Assembly: GCA_035610365.1 (NCBI GenBank)
Contig: CM069432.1
Location: 21,452,354-21,516,353 of the forward strand
Source of the DNA: Aquatica leii
Taxonomy: Eukaryota; Arthropoda; Insecta; Coleoptera; Lampyridae
Length of the DNA: 64,000 nucleotides
Reading direction: 5' to 3'
Shown: positions 1-11,468 of the stretch, piece after piece
How positions within the stretch are numbered: position 1 is the first letter of the stretch
Layout of the letters: each line of letters opens with the position of its first letter
The notes under the pieces: model-generated
Seen by the model: only the letters and a program-made list of their open reading frames with translations
The model's database searches: none
What the model was told of the DNA's origin: nothing
Program-made: the position numbers and the translations under genes

Positions 1-794
1 CGCGCACGTAACGTGCTACAAATCGCAGATGCTTACCATTTGTAAAATTCTCATTAATTTTAATAAAAATCAATTCAAAAACTATTTATTTTTTCATTAA
101 CAGTTTATTACACTTATGTTGTTAAAGTTATGGAAATTAATAAACGTCATCGTCGCCAACTATAAAAATATATTTTTTCGATATACATATTTTTAATCCC
201 CTAATCTCGTCTGAACATTAACGAGCAATTTTATTCTGTCTTAATTTTTCTACTTGAATCTTAAATTAAAGTGTTACTCAGTAGTGTACTTCAGTTTTTG
301 GTATTTTAATTACACTCTGGAATTAACGTGTACACTGCCGCACAAAGCTCTGCTTTTCACTGCTAACGCATACTGTTTTGTTCTTTTAAGTCTTCTCACT
401 TTGCTGGTGTTATAAAGGAGCTGGATCGCTTCTATGTTTACACGATGAAGGAACCGTTGCTGCGGATAGTCTGATCAACTATTTCCATTCTAATAACTTG
501 GTGAAGGTCACTGTTGCGGACGCACTAAAGTGCATCAACAATGTTTTTTAGTACTTTATTTTGGAATCGTTGAATGATCTGAGTATTGCATTTATTAGCA
601 CAACCTCAAAGTTGAACGTAGTATGTCTAAACAAAATCTCTCCCAAGCATCTAGTACATTTTTTTGTATTTTAGATCACGCTACTTTGTCTTCTTTACAT
701 GGACTTTCCGGCGTAGCCTTGCGTCAAGATTGATGCTCAGGTATTTAGCTCACTCAGCATGTGGAATCTGGGTATTGTTAATTTTGATGGATAG
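1..794. other. Unassigned flank of the copia insertion
   Basis: AT-rich sequence left of the copia target site. I see no recognisable protein motif, RNA gene or repeat shared with the rest of the window. A plus-strand stretch around 400-650 reads with few stops but matches nothing I know. Confidence 0.4.
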
Positions 795-950
795 TGTAGA
801 ATATGTGCACAGTGGTGCGAAGTTATTTTATTTGTTATAAAAGTACTAAAACACAAATAAACTGGTACTCAATTCTTATAACGTAACAACTTTTACAAAA
901 CTCAAAACTACTTATTTCAGTGTTGCCACATGTAACACTGTCCTTCAACA
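795..950 (-). repeat. 3' LTR of the copia element
   Basis: 156-bp direct repeat of 5657-5806, starting TGTAGAATATG and ending TTCAACA on the plus strand. Immediately outside 950 the plus strand reads CACCCCCTC, the complement of a G-rich polypurine tract, as expected next to the 3' LTR of a minus-strand element. It differs from its partner by short indels near both ends. Confidence 0.93.
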
Positions 951-1033
951 CACCCCCTCAATAATATACGTGGAAACTTTATATTAATCCTATACTAGTA
1001 CACATATTTTTAAACGTTGTACAATTTTGAGGT

Positions 1034-1731
1034 TTAGTAAACATATCTAATTGTTTTGTGGTGGGAATATATTTTATACGTACGGTGTACTTCCTTGGTT
1101 TTTTCGCGAATAAAATGAAACTTTATGTAGACAGATTTTAGTCTTTTATGAAACTCTGGATTACTACATACCCTTATTGCTGACTGATTATCCTCGTATA
1201 TTAGAACACATACAAAATCATCTTTAATCTTGAAATCGTTAACTAAATATCGAATCCAACATGCTTCGCTTACTGCGGAATTCAAAGCCAAATATTCAGA
1301 TTCAGTTGAAGAAAGTGAACGAGATGTCCATGATACAGTGCATCCAAATATCTTAAAAATATAACCAGTGGTTGACTGTCAGTTTTGTCACCGGCCCAGT
1401 CTGCATCAGCATATCCTTCAATGTCATCATTTCCATTATTTTTAAAAACCAAACTTATCTCTAAAGTACCCTGTATATATCGTAAAATTCGTTTCAAAGC
1501 TTGCCAAAAATCATAGCTGGCACAATTTTTATACCTACTTGAAATACTAATTGATACACTTAAATCAGGTCTACTACACAGCATAGCATACATTAATGAT
1601 CCTATTGCCATACTGCTATGTGTTTCTAGGTTAATAGTTTCAGATTTATCTTTCATTAATGTTTCATGATTATTTTTACAATCCATTGGGGTTTTACAAG
1701 GTTTATAATCTTGCATATTAAACTTGGTCAA
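1034..1731 (-). pseudogene. copia RNase H region (two frames)
   Basis: Two overlapping minus-strand frames (1282-1731 and 1034-1291) together encode the C-terminal RNase H domain of a copia polyprotein, which removes the RNA strand during reverse transcription. The first has the copia landmarks GSLMYAMLCSRPDL, the ALKRILRYIQGT stretch and GYADADWAGD with the catalytic Asp region. The second carries YEDNQSAI and HKRLKSVYIKFHFIREK, the family's C-terminal RNase H signature. The two frames differ, so a frameshift lies near 1285-1380. Downstream lies only the polypurine tract and 3' LTR. Identity as copia RNase H is secure; activity is not possible as it stands. Confidence 0.9.
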
Positions 1732-1753
1732 AAGATTCTTCAGGTATTGAGTT

Positions 1754-2383
1754 TCATTGATTGATATTTCGCCTTTCGCAACATCTTAAGTTACATGCAT
1801 GTCTAAAAAAAGGTTTAACCAATCCTATATCCTTCATTTTGAAATGTTGATCCAACATTTTCTTAACATTATCGACTTCATATTGTGTTCCTGCTATCAA
1901 CACATCATCTACATATATTAAAATAAAACTTTTGCATTCTTTCCTGACTTTAACATAAATACCGTATTCATATTCCGATCGTACAAATTCTAGTGACAAC
2001 ATTACTTCATGAAACTTTTTGTTCCAATTTTTTGGTGAACATATCAGACCATATAATGATTTTCTTTGTTTACATACAGTGTCCTGTTTTTCGTGAAAAC
2101 CTTTAGGCACTAAAATATAAACGTTTTTTTTTATTTAACTGTTTACATCCAATTGGTGAATTTGAATTTTTAATTGATTGCATATGGTCAAAAAAATTCG
2201 CAAAGATGGTAACTTTGCAACTAGACTATAAATGTCTAAAAAGGATACATCTTGTTGCTGAAAACCTCTTGCTACTAATCGTGCCTTATAATTTACTACA
2301 ACACCAGTTTCGTCCTTCTTTTTCTTAAATACCCACTTACACTCTAAAGGTTTTACATCATTCGGAAAGTTTTCCACTACCAC
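1754..2383 (-). pseudogene. copia reverse transcriptase (broken)
   Basis: Minus-strand blocks 2135-2383 and 1754-2110 encode successive parts of a copia RT. The N-terminal block has CKWVFKKKKDETG, YKARLVARGFQQ and the QLDVNS end, matching the palm region before the first catalytic Asp. The second block has PKGF, KSLYGL and the catalytic ILIYVDDVLIAG. The two blocks are joined through a disrupted stretch at about 2111-2134, where the frame shifts or a few codons are lost. The frame breaks again after the YVDD block, before the RNase H part. Its place between integrase (upstream) and RNase H (downstream) is the expected copia order. Confidence 0.92.
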
Positions 2384-2558
2384 CCATGTGTTATTTATAT
2401 CTGCGCACTCACCTCCTTCTCAATGGCTATCTTCCATTTGTCAGACTCGCTGCTTGACATCGCTTCTTCATACGTATTGGGTTCTTCATCTTGGTGATCC
2501 AGGGCCAACAATCCGATATCTAAATCATGCTCGTAATCATCAAATTTCTTCGGCCTTC

Positions 2559-3662
2559 TTATGCTCTGTCAGTAGGTTGTTGCTGTTCTTCATTTCGATC
2601 GACGTAGGCATCACTAGGTTCATGTACAACCACTTTATTATCCATTTGTTCGGCTGCATTATCCTGACTGAGATCTTCTATCTTCATCTTTGGTTCATCC
2701 TCAAAACGAGTTTCTATTCGCTCCTCTTCCTCATGTTTATTCTCAGGTAGAAATATAACATTTCTATTATATTCCAATTTATTCTTTTCAGGGAAATAGA
2801 CACAGTACCCTTTAACTTCTTCACCATATCCGACAAAAATGCCTTGCTTATTTTTAGGATCCAATTTTAAACTGATTTCTTTGGAAACATGTACAGACAC
2901 CCTTGATCTAAAAATCTGAAGATCTTGTAGGTTTGTTTCCTTGTTGTACCACAATTTGAATGGAGTTTTATTTACTATCGTAGTTTTACCCGTTCTGTTG
3001 ATCGTATTTACAGCTTCAGCCCAGAAGCTTTTGTTCATCCAGCTGATCATCGCTCGTGCAGCTTCCACCAAGGTACGTATTTCTCGTTCAGCTCGACCGT
3101 TTTGCTGTGAGGTATACACAACCGATCGTTCATGACAAATACTTAGTTTTTCCAATAATGCCTTTACTTCATGATTTACAAACTCCAATCCGTTGTCGGT
3201 TCTCAATATTTTTACCTTATTGTTTGTTTTACGTTCAGCTCGTACAATAAAATGTTTAATATGTGTTTTTACTTCGGATTTATACTTCATAAAATATACA
3301 TACCGATAATCTGAAAAATCGTCTTTTATTACCAAAAAATATCGCGCACCACCTATTGAAGGCGTCTCCATTGGTCCGCATACATCGGCGTGAACCAATT
3401 CTAATGTTTTTAGTGCACATGAGCCACTCACGGGATTTGGCATCCGATGCTGTTTACCCGATAAACACTTTTCGCACAAAAGGTCCTTTTCAGCAACGTT
3501 AAAGCTTATATTGTTTTGCCTAAGAAACTGTTTAATGCACTGAATATTTTGATGAGCTAACACATTATGCCCTGTACTTAAATTCTTTAGAACCTCCACA
3601 GCTTGACACACTGAATTCTTTAGGTTAGTTCTGTTTCCATTGCAACCTACTTTCACTCTCAC
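2559..3662 (-). pseudogene. copia integrase block, frame still open
   Basis: An uninterrupted minus-strand frame of about 367 codons covers the pre-integrase zinc domain (GHNVLAHQN, then CEKC) and the DDE catalytic core: HADVCGP with the first Asp, LRTDNGLEF with the second, QQNGRAERE with the Glu. It continues through the copia C-terminal region (FVGYGEEVKGYCVYFP). The protein would cut and join retrotransposon DNA into the host genome. The frame opens directly after a gag fragment, so the usual zinc knuckle and protease between gag and integrase have been deleted. The frame is long, but it no longer belongs to a functional polyprotein, so I call it a pseudogene piece. Confidence 0.93.
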
Positions 3663-3739
3663 TACTAAGATAGGTTGCGTTCACACTTGAACAGAAATCT
3701 TCCTTTTCTTTCACAAATTCCATTTTGTATAATTTATTC

Positions 3740-3912
3740 TGTCTGTTGTTCCGGTAAGGACATTAAAATTTTTGTCATGATCATTTTGTCAGATAAAAAT
3801 TTCCTCCGTTTATTTTTGATTTCTTCCAATTTGGAGATGTACGTTGATACACTTTCATTTCCAAAATCCAATCAGAAAAATTTCTGTTGTAGTAGGTGTA
3901 TACTCAAGACTG
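3740..3912 (-). pseudogene. copia gag, second fragment
   Basis: Reading minus from the solo LTR boundary, the sequence resumes the copia gag helix region: STYISKLEE, then DKMIMTKILMSLPEQ, matching the UBN2-type gag core seen in copia capsids. It continues the fragment at 5312-5570; the solo LTR separates the two. The frame stops soon after the LPEQ motif, and the next recognisable sequence is already pre-integrase, so about a kilobase of normal copia coding is missing here. Confidence 0.8.
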
Positions 3913-3916
3913 ATTT

Positions 3917-5311
3917 TGTTACAAGCTTTTGGTATTTTACGAACCTGCACGGCCAACTCACAATAGTCGGGAGTAGGGGGGTTCATAGAAACAGTAAATA
4001 TGCTTAAGGGTGCCAGAGCTTATCCAAAGTCACTTCTGTCCCGCTCAAGACAGACGGTATAAACTTGTAACACGATGTTAGGTTCGTAATCCTTATACTC
4101 GGCTGTTCGAGTAGCCAACGTTTGTTATTAGATAACGACGATCCAAAGAGAAAGGTATGGTGTCATAAAAGAACAAGTAACCACAATAACAACTTTAATC
4201 TAGAATCGTTGATGATTATCACAGAATATAAGAATTCTCATTACAGCAAATCAGTAGTATCGGCAACACACAATACATAGGTAAATTACGTCGACATGAA
4301 TAGCGAAGAATAGTTTATAGTAAATATCATTTGTATACAGCATGCGGGATACACGAAATAATGATAATAATTACGGCATTAATATTAAACTATCATAATA
4401 ATTATTGGTAGTACACAGCATACGTCATACACAATAAGCAAGAAAAATTACTATCTAAATGGTAATCCAATAACGTTAATAAATACGGAATTAATATTCA
4501 CAACAGTTTCGTGAGCGACCTTGTTGACAACGGATAAGATACATAAAATCACTTACCATAAACACAGGAACTTCCACTTGTGCGAAGAAAGCGCTTTCCC
4601 CGGCAAGTTATCCTGTAAACAAATTGAGTCGCAAATCGTGTCAAACTAATGCCTCACGAAATCCAGATCTACAAAAATCGTTACTTAAATTTTAAAGTAA
4701 GCACACATAACACAACCCGGTAGTCGGATGCTGTTGTACCCCTTGTCTGTGGTTTAATTAATTCCAACCGTAGGCCTTATAAATAGTTATAATCGTCCCA
4801 TCAGCAATATCTGTCGATGCTAATCCCTTGTACTTTGGTATCGACTAGAAATCATGGGCCAGATTGTGGAAGGAACGGCCGGTGACGATTCGAATACCCC
4901 ACGATCGCAACGAAGTCACAACTTTCCCTGGTAGACTTTAAATTACAACCAGAATGCCCCTATTTAGGAGGTAGCACATGGCGCTAACAAAAAGACATAA
5001 AAATTACCTTTAATCAAAGAAAGAACAAAAACCACTTACTCTGCGTGGATTAAATTAGTTAATTCAGAAGACTTCTATTTTTCCATCGTGTCCCAACACG
5101 TGGATGATTTTAGAAAACAATTTTTAACTCACGCAGACATAGGTTATAACAGGCCCGATGTTAAAGTCAAAATGCCGGTATCTCGCCGGATATCGCCTAC
5201 TCAATACGAAGAGACCAACGAACCCGATAGATGGCGTCGAGAAATATAAAAGTAATTTTTAATTAAACCAATATACAGGGTAGTGCAGTATTTAAATTTA
5301 TGCACGTAACA
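3917..5311 (+). mobile_element. Solo LTR, family S, copy 1 (in copia gag)
   Basis: A 1395-bp non-coding insertion begins TGTTAC and ends GTAACA, a short perfect inverted terminal pair typical of gypsy-group LTRs. The copia gag reading is interrupted exactly at these ends, and four bases, ATTT, are repeated on each side (3913-3916 and 5312-5315). Related copies lie at 20995-22470 (reversed) and 37445-38942. Shared landmarks include ACAAGCTTTT near the start and the CTGTTCGAGTAG block about 190 bp in. No internal domain of the parent element is seen next to it, so it is read as a solo LTR left after LTR-LTR recombination. Confidence 0.9.
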
Positions 5312-5570
5312 ATTTCTTTTCATATACGGACTTTAGCTTTGTTCACATTTCTTTTGCAGTTTCACAGGATAATAAATGGGTCAATAGCCCTTGCTCGATT
5401 CTGGTGACGATCATTTCCTGAGTTTTTGCGTCAGTTCTCGACCACTTCGATATTTCTTCTTTCCCGGTAGAAGGCTTTGGTAAATCCTCTGTGACTACAT
5501 CGAACAATCTTTTTCTTTTTAGCATAACCGTAGAAACAAGAATGCGGGCCAAAACAAAAAACGTCGACAC
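5312..5570 (-). pseudogene. copia gag, first fragment
   Basis: The minus strand encodes a copia gag piece with KRLFDVVTEDLPKP, TDAKTQEMIVTRI and LLSCETAKEM, followed in frame, after a TGA at about 5343, by TKLKSVYEKK. In relatives a Trp follows CETAKEM, so the TGA looks like a TGG-to-TGA mutation. Gag forms the virus-like particle in which copia is reverse transcribed. The frame is cut at 5312 by the solo LTR and resumes beyond it at 3912. The true start is not certain; no convincing ATG lies between the primer site and this block. Confidence 0.85.
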
Positions 5571-5640
5571 GCTCGAAGATTGGGGTTATCTTCTTGTTTT
5601 TTTTCTTTCACTTTTATCACAATAACTTTTAAGCTTACTG

Positions 5641-5656
5641 GCCTGGGCCCATAACC
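5641..5656 (-). promoter_or_regulatory. Primer-binding site for initiator-Met tRNA half
   Basis: Directly inside the 5' LTR the minus strand reads GGTTATGGGCCCAGGC. At least the first 14 bases are complementary to the anticodon arm of initiator tRNA-Met (CTGGGCCCATAACC). Copia elements are known to prime with an internal fragment of this tRNA rather than its 3' end. Position and sequence both fit. Confidence 0.92.
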
Positions 5657-5806
5657 TGTATAATATGTGCACAGTACGAAGTTATTTTATTTGTTATAAA
5701 ATTACAAAAACACAAATAAACTGGTACTCAATTCTTATAACGTAACTTTTACAAAACTCAAAACTACTTATTTCAGTGTTGCCACATGTAAAATTGTCTT
5801 GCAACA
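5657..5806 (-). repeat. 5' LTR of the copia element
   Basis: 150-bp partner of 795-950, starting TGTATAATATG and ending GCAACA on the plus strand, followed by the GATAG target duplication. As the upstream LTR in element orientation it would hold the promoter. Confidence 0.93.
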
Positions 5807-5989
5807 GATAGATATTGTTTCCGTTTGCTAGTGTAGTTTATATGCACAGACTTATTTTAGTTTAGCTTGAGGCGCCGACAGTTGCTGAAAATGTCATCAT
5901 CAACGAAATAACTGTCGAAACACGTGTACTGGTATTTAATATTTAATTTATTGTAGTTGCTGGGTTATTGTGAAACAAATATATTTAAC

Positions 5990-7300
5990 GCTAGTGTTTA
6001 TTGTTCCTCAATAATAAAACTTTATGGCGAAGCTTTCCTGGTTTGGGAATAAACTTAGCTACTTTCCACATCTTAAGAACGTGCATTTGAATGAAGCGGT
6101 AATAAGATTGGTCAGTTTTACAATAGCTTTACTTGGGATTTGCTACAAGACTTCTCTGGTAATCAGGTTAAGACTAGGACATTTTCCGAATTGATGTTAG
6201 TTTTAACTTCTTTTGGGGAGGTCGCTCTACAGTATACTCCTTTCTTGGTTCAGTACTGTCGTCGGGATCATCTCCATCATTTAGTTGAAACATCATCTTT
6301 AAATGTTTTGCGAATCTGAGCATTTTGTGCAGGTTATTGGGTGCCCAATTTCCATCTGTATCTTTGATTGAAAGATTATAGAGTATCAGTTTTTGTAGTC
6401 TCTAAGTACCTTAGTTTTGCTGTTCTTAGTAAGATTTCTTAGGCATTCACCACCGACTTATTTATTTCACTGGGTAGCATTATTTAGTGCAGTCGTATCA
6501 ACGAGTGATTTGGTCTGGTGCCATATTTTTTTGTTTTTTGTTCAGTACTTAGTTCCTTAATCTTTTTCGGGTAGTTATTGGTTTTTGTTTTAAGTTTGAC
6601 TTCAGGGGTATTTCGGCACGCCGCTTGCTAGATGTTTTTGACAAACAGTTCTACTTCATTATCTATCTGTTTTTCTAACTTTAAATAAACAAATAAAACA
6701 ATAGAGATTGATTTTTATACTTTGCCAGTCAGTTTATTGACAGGTGTGATAAACGGTTTTTTCTCGCTGATACTGTCACTTAAGGTGTACGAAGGAATGA
6801 TCTAACTTTATATCCTATTGTTCTTGAATGTGCAATTAACTCTTTGAGATATTTCTGACTACAAAGAAGTCTATGAGGTATGAGATTTTGTGAGTGTTGC
6901 ACACTTTATTTATTTACATGTTGCTATTTTTTTACGTTTAGTTTTGATCTCTAGTGTGTGTGCTTTGTATTGTAGTCACCTTTCACTATGAATCTATATT
7001 CCTGACTGTATTGTTTTTTCATAGCATATCTCGGTGGGCTGTATAATGCTGTAATGATAATTTCATTAGTTTTAGTTTTAACATTAACAGATGTAACCCG
7101 TATTTCTCTAGTATAGTAACACATTTCCGGTTGATGTGAAATAGTTTTCTTTATGATTACTACATTACCGTTTTTTGCTGCATTATCTGGGCCAATTGTG
7201 TGGTAGACCTTATACTCATGATTCGTATGTATGACTCTTTGTCAAAATGTGTTTTAGCAATGAGACAAACATCCACTTTTTCAAGGATTACTTGCAGTTA
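5990..7300 (-). pseudogene. Jockey-clade LINE remnant A, ORF2 endonuclease and RT start
   Basis: Minus-strand translation in shifting frames gives the apurinic endonuclease of a Jockey-type LINE: a stretch with KNGNVVIIKKTI, ITALYSPPRYA, then RFIVKGDYNTKHT (the GDxN metal site). Further along come the linker and the start of RT with LKLTSIRKMS, and MWKVAKFI followed by PKPGK. The sequence ends near 6000, before the RT catalytic core, so the 3' two thirds of ORF2 are absent. Many stops and frameshifts mark it as an old copy. ORF1 lies upstream at 7420-8440. Confidence 0.8.
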
Positions 7301-7419
7301 GTTCAACTTTTTCAATATTTGTTGCAGGGTGGCATCAATTGACGATTTTTGCTTATTTACTTTTTCTGCTACTGCTTGGTCTTAGCTTTAAGAACGTTTC
7401 TGTCTTGCTTGGCTTTTGT

Positions 7420-8440
7420 GTATTGGGTGGAAAAGTCTTTTTTTGTTGCTAACGTAAAGTGGGGTTCTTGATTTGCATATTTTGTATTCTTTCCATCTTC
7501 TTTTCTACCATGCAACTCCTATAGTTTGAAGGGTGTTCTTTTTTTATTCTGGGCATTTGACACATCTTGACTTTTTAACGCAGAACCTTTGTGTATGCCC
7601 GTAAACTTTACACTGAGGTACTAGTTTTGATTTTTTAATATGTAGAAATTTTATTCTGATTCTCATGATATGTGATTCCAATTTTTTTTTCAACGTCTTT
7701 ATTTTGTATGAAGGCTAGTACAAACATATTCAGAGGCTGCTTACTTTTATACCTTATTAAGATACTGTCTCAAGCAGTTTGTATCTTATTTTTCTTAGAG
7801 AGAGAACTATTTGCTCAGTGGAACATGAGGGGTGCAATTTATTAGTTATCACCTTGATAGGTCTATTTTGTTTGTCTTCTTACGATTGCCACAAATACTG
7901 ACGCTCATTTAGCATATTTGTTGGTGCATTCTCTATCAAGTGCATTCATTTTAATAATTTTATCGTTTGAAATTCTTATCTGATAGTGTTCCATCATAGC
8001 AGCAATCATTTAATGCAACTGGTTAAAGTTTTCTATGCCGTTCACAACGATTGGTGGAAGCTGCGATAATTTTTTAGTTTTGAGTTGTGCTTTTTCTCGT
8101 GCCTTTGAATTAGTTTGTTCTAAGACTTTTATGCTACTTTGCGGAGGGGTAAGTGAGGTATCTTTTTTACCTTTTTTCCGGTTTTTCTTCCTTATCTACT
8201 CTGTTTTTTTGGCAATTTTTTTTCGGTGAAGTATTGATCTGGCACGGTTTCTTCTTTTCCAGGTTGTGAAATAGGTGTCGAACTTTTTTCTAGCCCTGTA
8301 TATCATTTTGCAAATCTGTAGACATCGTTTGCATTTCTTCAAATTAAAGCTGTATGGCATCAAATTTATTAACCTTGTATTTTTTTGGAATAGCGCAATA
8401 TTCTGTTGGACTGCACAATAACTTACGGCCTTGAACTTCA
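7420..8440 (-). pseudogene. Jockey-clade LINE remnant A, ORF1
   Basis: The minus strand around 7500-7640 encodes a degraded zinc-knuckle region: QCKVYGHTQRFC followed by RCVKCPE, the CCHC pattern of Jockey ORF1 RNA-binding proteins. Upstream, in broken frames, are MEHYQIRISNDK and IKVITNKLHPSCS, resembling the RNA-recognition part that precedes the knuckles. ORF1 coats the LINE transcript. No frame is open for its full length. It belongs with the endonuclease/RT remnant immediately downstream on the same strand. Confidence 0.7.
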
Positions 8441-8441
8441 C

Positions 8442-9640
8442 CGCCAGATATAATTCGTGTATAATGATACCCGATTATCATTTATTTACGCTTCTGCATA
8501 TCCTTATCCTACGAAACTCAAACAAAAACTAAAACATACATTATAAAATTTTTATTTTGTTTGTAAAAAACTAAAAATTTAATTTTTGATCGTTACTTAT
8601 TACGCAATTTTTAATTTTGTTTTGTTTTTCAGTTTTATGGTAAAATTTTTAATTTTACTTTCTCGATAATTAATGAATTAAATTTAAAAAAAAAAACTCA
8701 CATTGACATTATTGAATATAAAATTAAAATAGCTTTGAAATGAGGTATCACAAACTTTCTTTTCATTTTAAAAATTTACAGACTGTACGTGACACGTTAA
8801 CAGAGACGAAGGCTGAAAAAAGGCTAAATTTTCTGTCATTAAATTTAACTTTAAAATATATAATTGACATACCCTGAATTTTTGCAAAAATAATTTTTAT
8901 ATACTAAATCTGAAACTTTATTTTTTTTATACAAGCGTGTCCTATTTGTAATTTTATTTGATTCAAAACTCTTATTTTTTGCATTTAATGTTTGATAACG
9001 CATTTTGTTACCTTTTGTCAATTACTTTTTTAGTTCAAATATACGATTTACGTAACTATGTAATGTTGTTATGTAAAACTAAATACATTTTATCTAGAAT
9101 GGGTTATAATATCAATCATAAAAATATTTATAATAGCTCGAGAGCAAGAGCAGTAATAATATGGATAGGTTGAGCACATTAGCCAAAGTGTAAATCAAGT
9201 TTTATTTAGAATCATTATCAGTGCTGCGCTAGTCATCACTTATATCCGTTTTTAATGGCAGATCGAACCTATAACTTTATTCTAATGGTTTTATACGTAG
9301 GTAATAAATATTTCTATGTTTTTTTTTATATTACTGCAGTGTCATAGATCTTTTTTTATAGAAAATTTCTAGAAAATCTAGGTAGCGTTAGCTTTCAATT
9401 TTCGCCAGATTATTCTGATTTATTTGAATTGTGTTATAAGGTTTTACGTATCTATCTAGAATTTTATATCGAAAAAAAAGTTTACGCTTGAGTCTCACAA
9501 AATAAGTAATAAGAGTAATAAATTTAAACTTGTGGTCTTTGGGCTTTATGTAACATCTTATAATTAAATTAAAATTAAAATGTTTATACCTTAACCGCTA
9601 AATATTTCAACAAATAACCACAACTCAAACTCGAATACAC
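8442..9640. other. Unassigned AT-rich stretch
   Basis: Between two LINE remnants. Long A and T runs, no open frame of substance, and no repeat shared with other parts of the window that I could see. Confidence 0.4.
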
Positions 9641-10043
9641 TAAAACAAATCGACCTGCAAAAATTAACTAATCAACCCCTACAAACAACACCACACAACA
9701 CTACATTTAATCTCACACAAACAGTTAAATTGTAACAATTTACAACAGTTAGCAACTTTCCAGCAACCGCACTCAACTTACAGATGAATGGCAAACAGTC
9801 GAATACAAACAAAGGTACAGAACCAGCCTTGAAGATACAGACAGAACCAAAAGACAGACAATCATCATCGACTAATAGCCAAGTACCGGCACCAACAACC
9901 AATAAAAATTATCCTCTGAAAAAAGTGGCTCAAAAGAATTAAATGTAAATGAGGAGAACATCGAAGAAAAACCAACAAAGGCATTACCAACCTTTGTTAG
10001 CGGCGTAGAAAACATTTCCTTTTTTAAAACATTTAGCATCAAC
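9640..10043 (+). pseudogene. Jockey-clade LINE remnant B, 5' part of ORF1
   Basis: A plus-strand start (ATG near 9784, reading MNGKQSNTNKGTEP) opens an ORF1-like frame rich in Thr, Gln, Ser and Asn. It shifts frame near 9945 and reaches PTFVSGVENISFFKTFSI immediately before the gypsy insertion at 10044. In Jockey-type ORF1 proteins a segment of this kind precedes the RNA-recognition fold. The same reading resumes at 17332 after the gypsy element and its CAAC duplication, which shows that the LINE was there first. The A- and C-rich 9640-9780 is probably its 5' leader. Confidence 0.7.
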
Positions 10044-10933
10044 TGTAACATCAAACACAAAAATCGGTGCCAAATATGTAACATAATACAAACGCATAAC
10101 ACATAAATGAATGCACCAGCCAGCTCACAAAAATATTTATTTAAAACACATTAAAAACAAACTACATAAGAGCAATGAGAATTTTCATATTTATTTAATT
10201 AGAGTCGTGGGAATTCTTACGTTACTTAAGATTACTAATTTTCAATTTGATAAATACAAAAATTTATAAGTTGGACGCCACAATATTTTTTTATATGAAT
10301 GGTTAAATATTGAAACCAAAACAAAACTTAAAACTAATAATTACAGATTATTTACATACGTGTCCTTGAAGGTTTAATTTTACCACTTACAAATCGCGCA
10401 ACTTATTCGGGTGTGGTCATGACTCATTGAAATGATGCAATCTGATGCAATTTCCGTAAATCGTATAAATTCTCTTTCACGAAGATTTGATTGATATCTT
10501 GCCTTTGAAATCAATAAAATTGACAATCGTAGATCGTAGTTTCCATAATCGCAGACGTATAAAGATCGAAATCGTACTCATAAGACTTTCAAACTCAAAA
10601 ACATCGTATAAGAACGAAACCAAAAATCCAGAAAAAAAACTAAAACGTAAATTGCGATGAATTATACAATTCGGATCAAAACAAAAATCGACTTACCCCT
10701 TCGAATTTACGGGTTTTTATTCTATTTTTCGTAAATACAACAAAATGCAAATGCTACAAACAAACGCAGTGCTACGAACAAATGCGGACGCTACAACGAA
10801 CGCCGGCTTAAATAATTTTCACCATTAGGGCAAAAATTCACAAACACAAATTAAATAAGTGGCAATTCCACTTTTTGCAGCACGCAAAAAAATGTCTGTT
10901 TCAACTCATTGCGAAACGTAAGATGTCTTCGTA
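10044..10933 (-). repeat. 3' LTR of gypsy A
   Basis: Aligns almost base for base with 16323-17205; one visible difference is an 11-bp extra segment near 10450. Homology stops abruptly at 10933, about 126 bp short of the partner's end. The next 110 bp (to about 11041, before a pyrimidine tract GGCCTCCTTTC that could be the complement of the polypurine tract) have no counterpart in the other LTR. The first 33 bp (10044-10076) contain an old primer-site-like sequence. Confidence 0.9.
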
Positions 10934-11468
10934 TGTATCAATAAGACTAACTTCACAAGTATCGGAATCATACGAAACAATCGGAACAGAAAAACTCTCA
11001 AATCATACACACAACAAACATTCTCAAACATCAATTTATGGAGGCCTCCTTTCAAGTAAAACATACTAAGTGAGTCCTAAAGATACCATAACAAAAGAAG
11101 AACATAACAGATGATCGAATACCAACTTTCAAAAATATTTATCGTAAAGAAACTTTCGAAACGTAGCGAATAACAAAATAATTCAGATAAACAAATAACC
11201 TTCAATACACGTTTTCTTCTAACACTAGAGCAGAACTGTACAAATAAAAATAACATTAACTTAAGATCACTATAGTCTGACACATTTGATAATAGGCAAT
11301 TTAAGGAGAGGGAACTTCTGAGCTTCACGGGATCCACTCATAATGTTATACACCCACAACTAAACAACTACCTAAAAATACAAATAGGCAAACACAAACA
11401 ATCGTTAAATCAACTTACTTAATATAAAAAGAACTTATTTACAGTGGACTAATAACTATACAGAATAT
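10934..11468 (-). other. 3' untranslated part of gypsy A
   Basis: Between the end of pol and the recognisable LTR. A purine-rich tract on the minus strand (complement of 11043-11053) may be the polypurine tract. An open frame at 11077-11337 has no ATG and no envelope-like features, so I do not call a gene. Confidence 0.4.

Larger units (their letters stand above)
795..5806 (-). mobile_element. Ty1/copia retrotransposon, decayed, with a solo LTR nested in gag
   Basis: Two near-identical LTRs of about 150 bp (795-950 and 5657-5806) begin TG and end CA. They are flanked by the same five bases, GATAG (790-794 and 5807-5811), a standard copia target duplication. In element orientation (minus strand) the order is 5' LTR, initiator-tRNA primer site, gag fragment, integrase, reverse transcriptase, RNase H, a purine-rich tract just before 950, and 3' LTR; integrase before RT is diagnostic of copia. 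The element is defective. Gag is interrupted by a 1.4-kb solo LTR, the zinc-knuckle and protease part is missing, and RT and RNase H carry frameshifts. The LTRs differ by several small indels, so the insertion is not recent. Confidence 0.95.

Noticed and set aside
5870..5935. GTCGAAACACGTG next to a CATCATCAACG stretch, considered as another hammerhead-like Penelope end
   Set aside because: No inverted arms, no nuclease nearby and the core could not be paired by eye.
11077..11337. 86-codon hydrophobic open frame after gypsy A pol, considered as an envelope remnant
   Set aside because: No ATG, no signal peptide plus cleavage-site arrangement, too short; lies in the 3' untranslated part.
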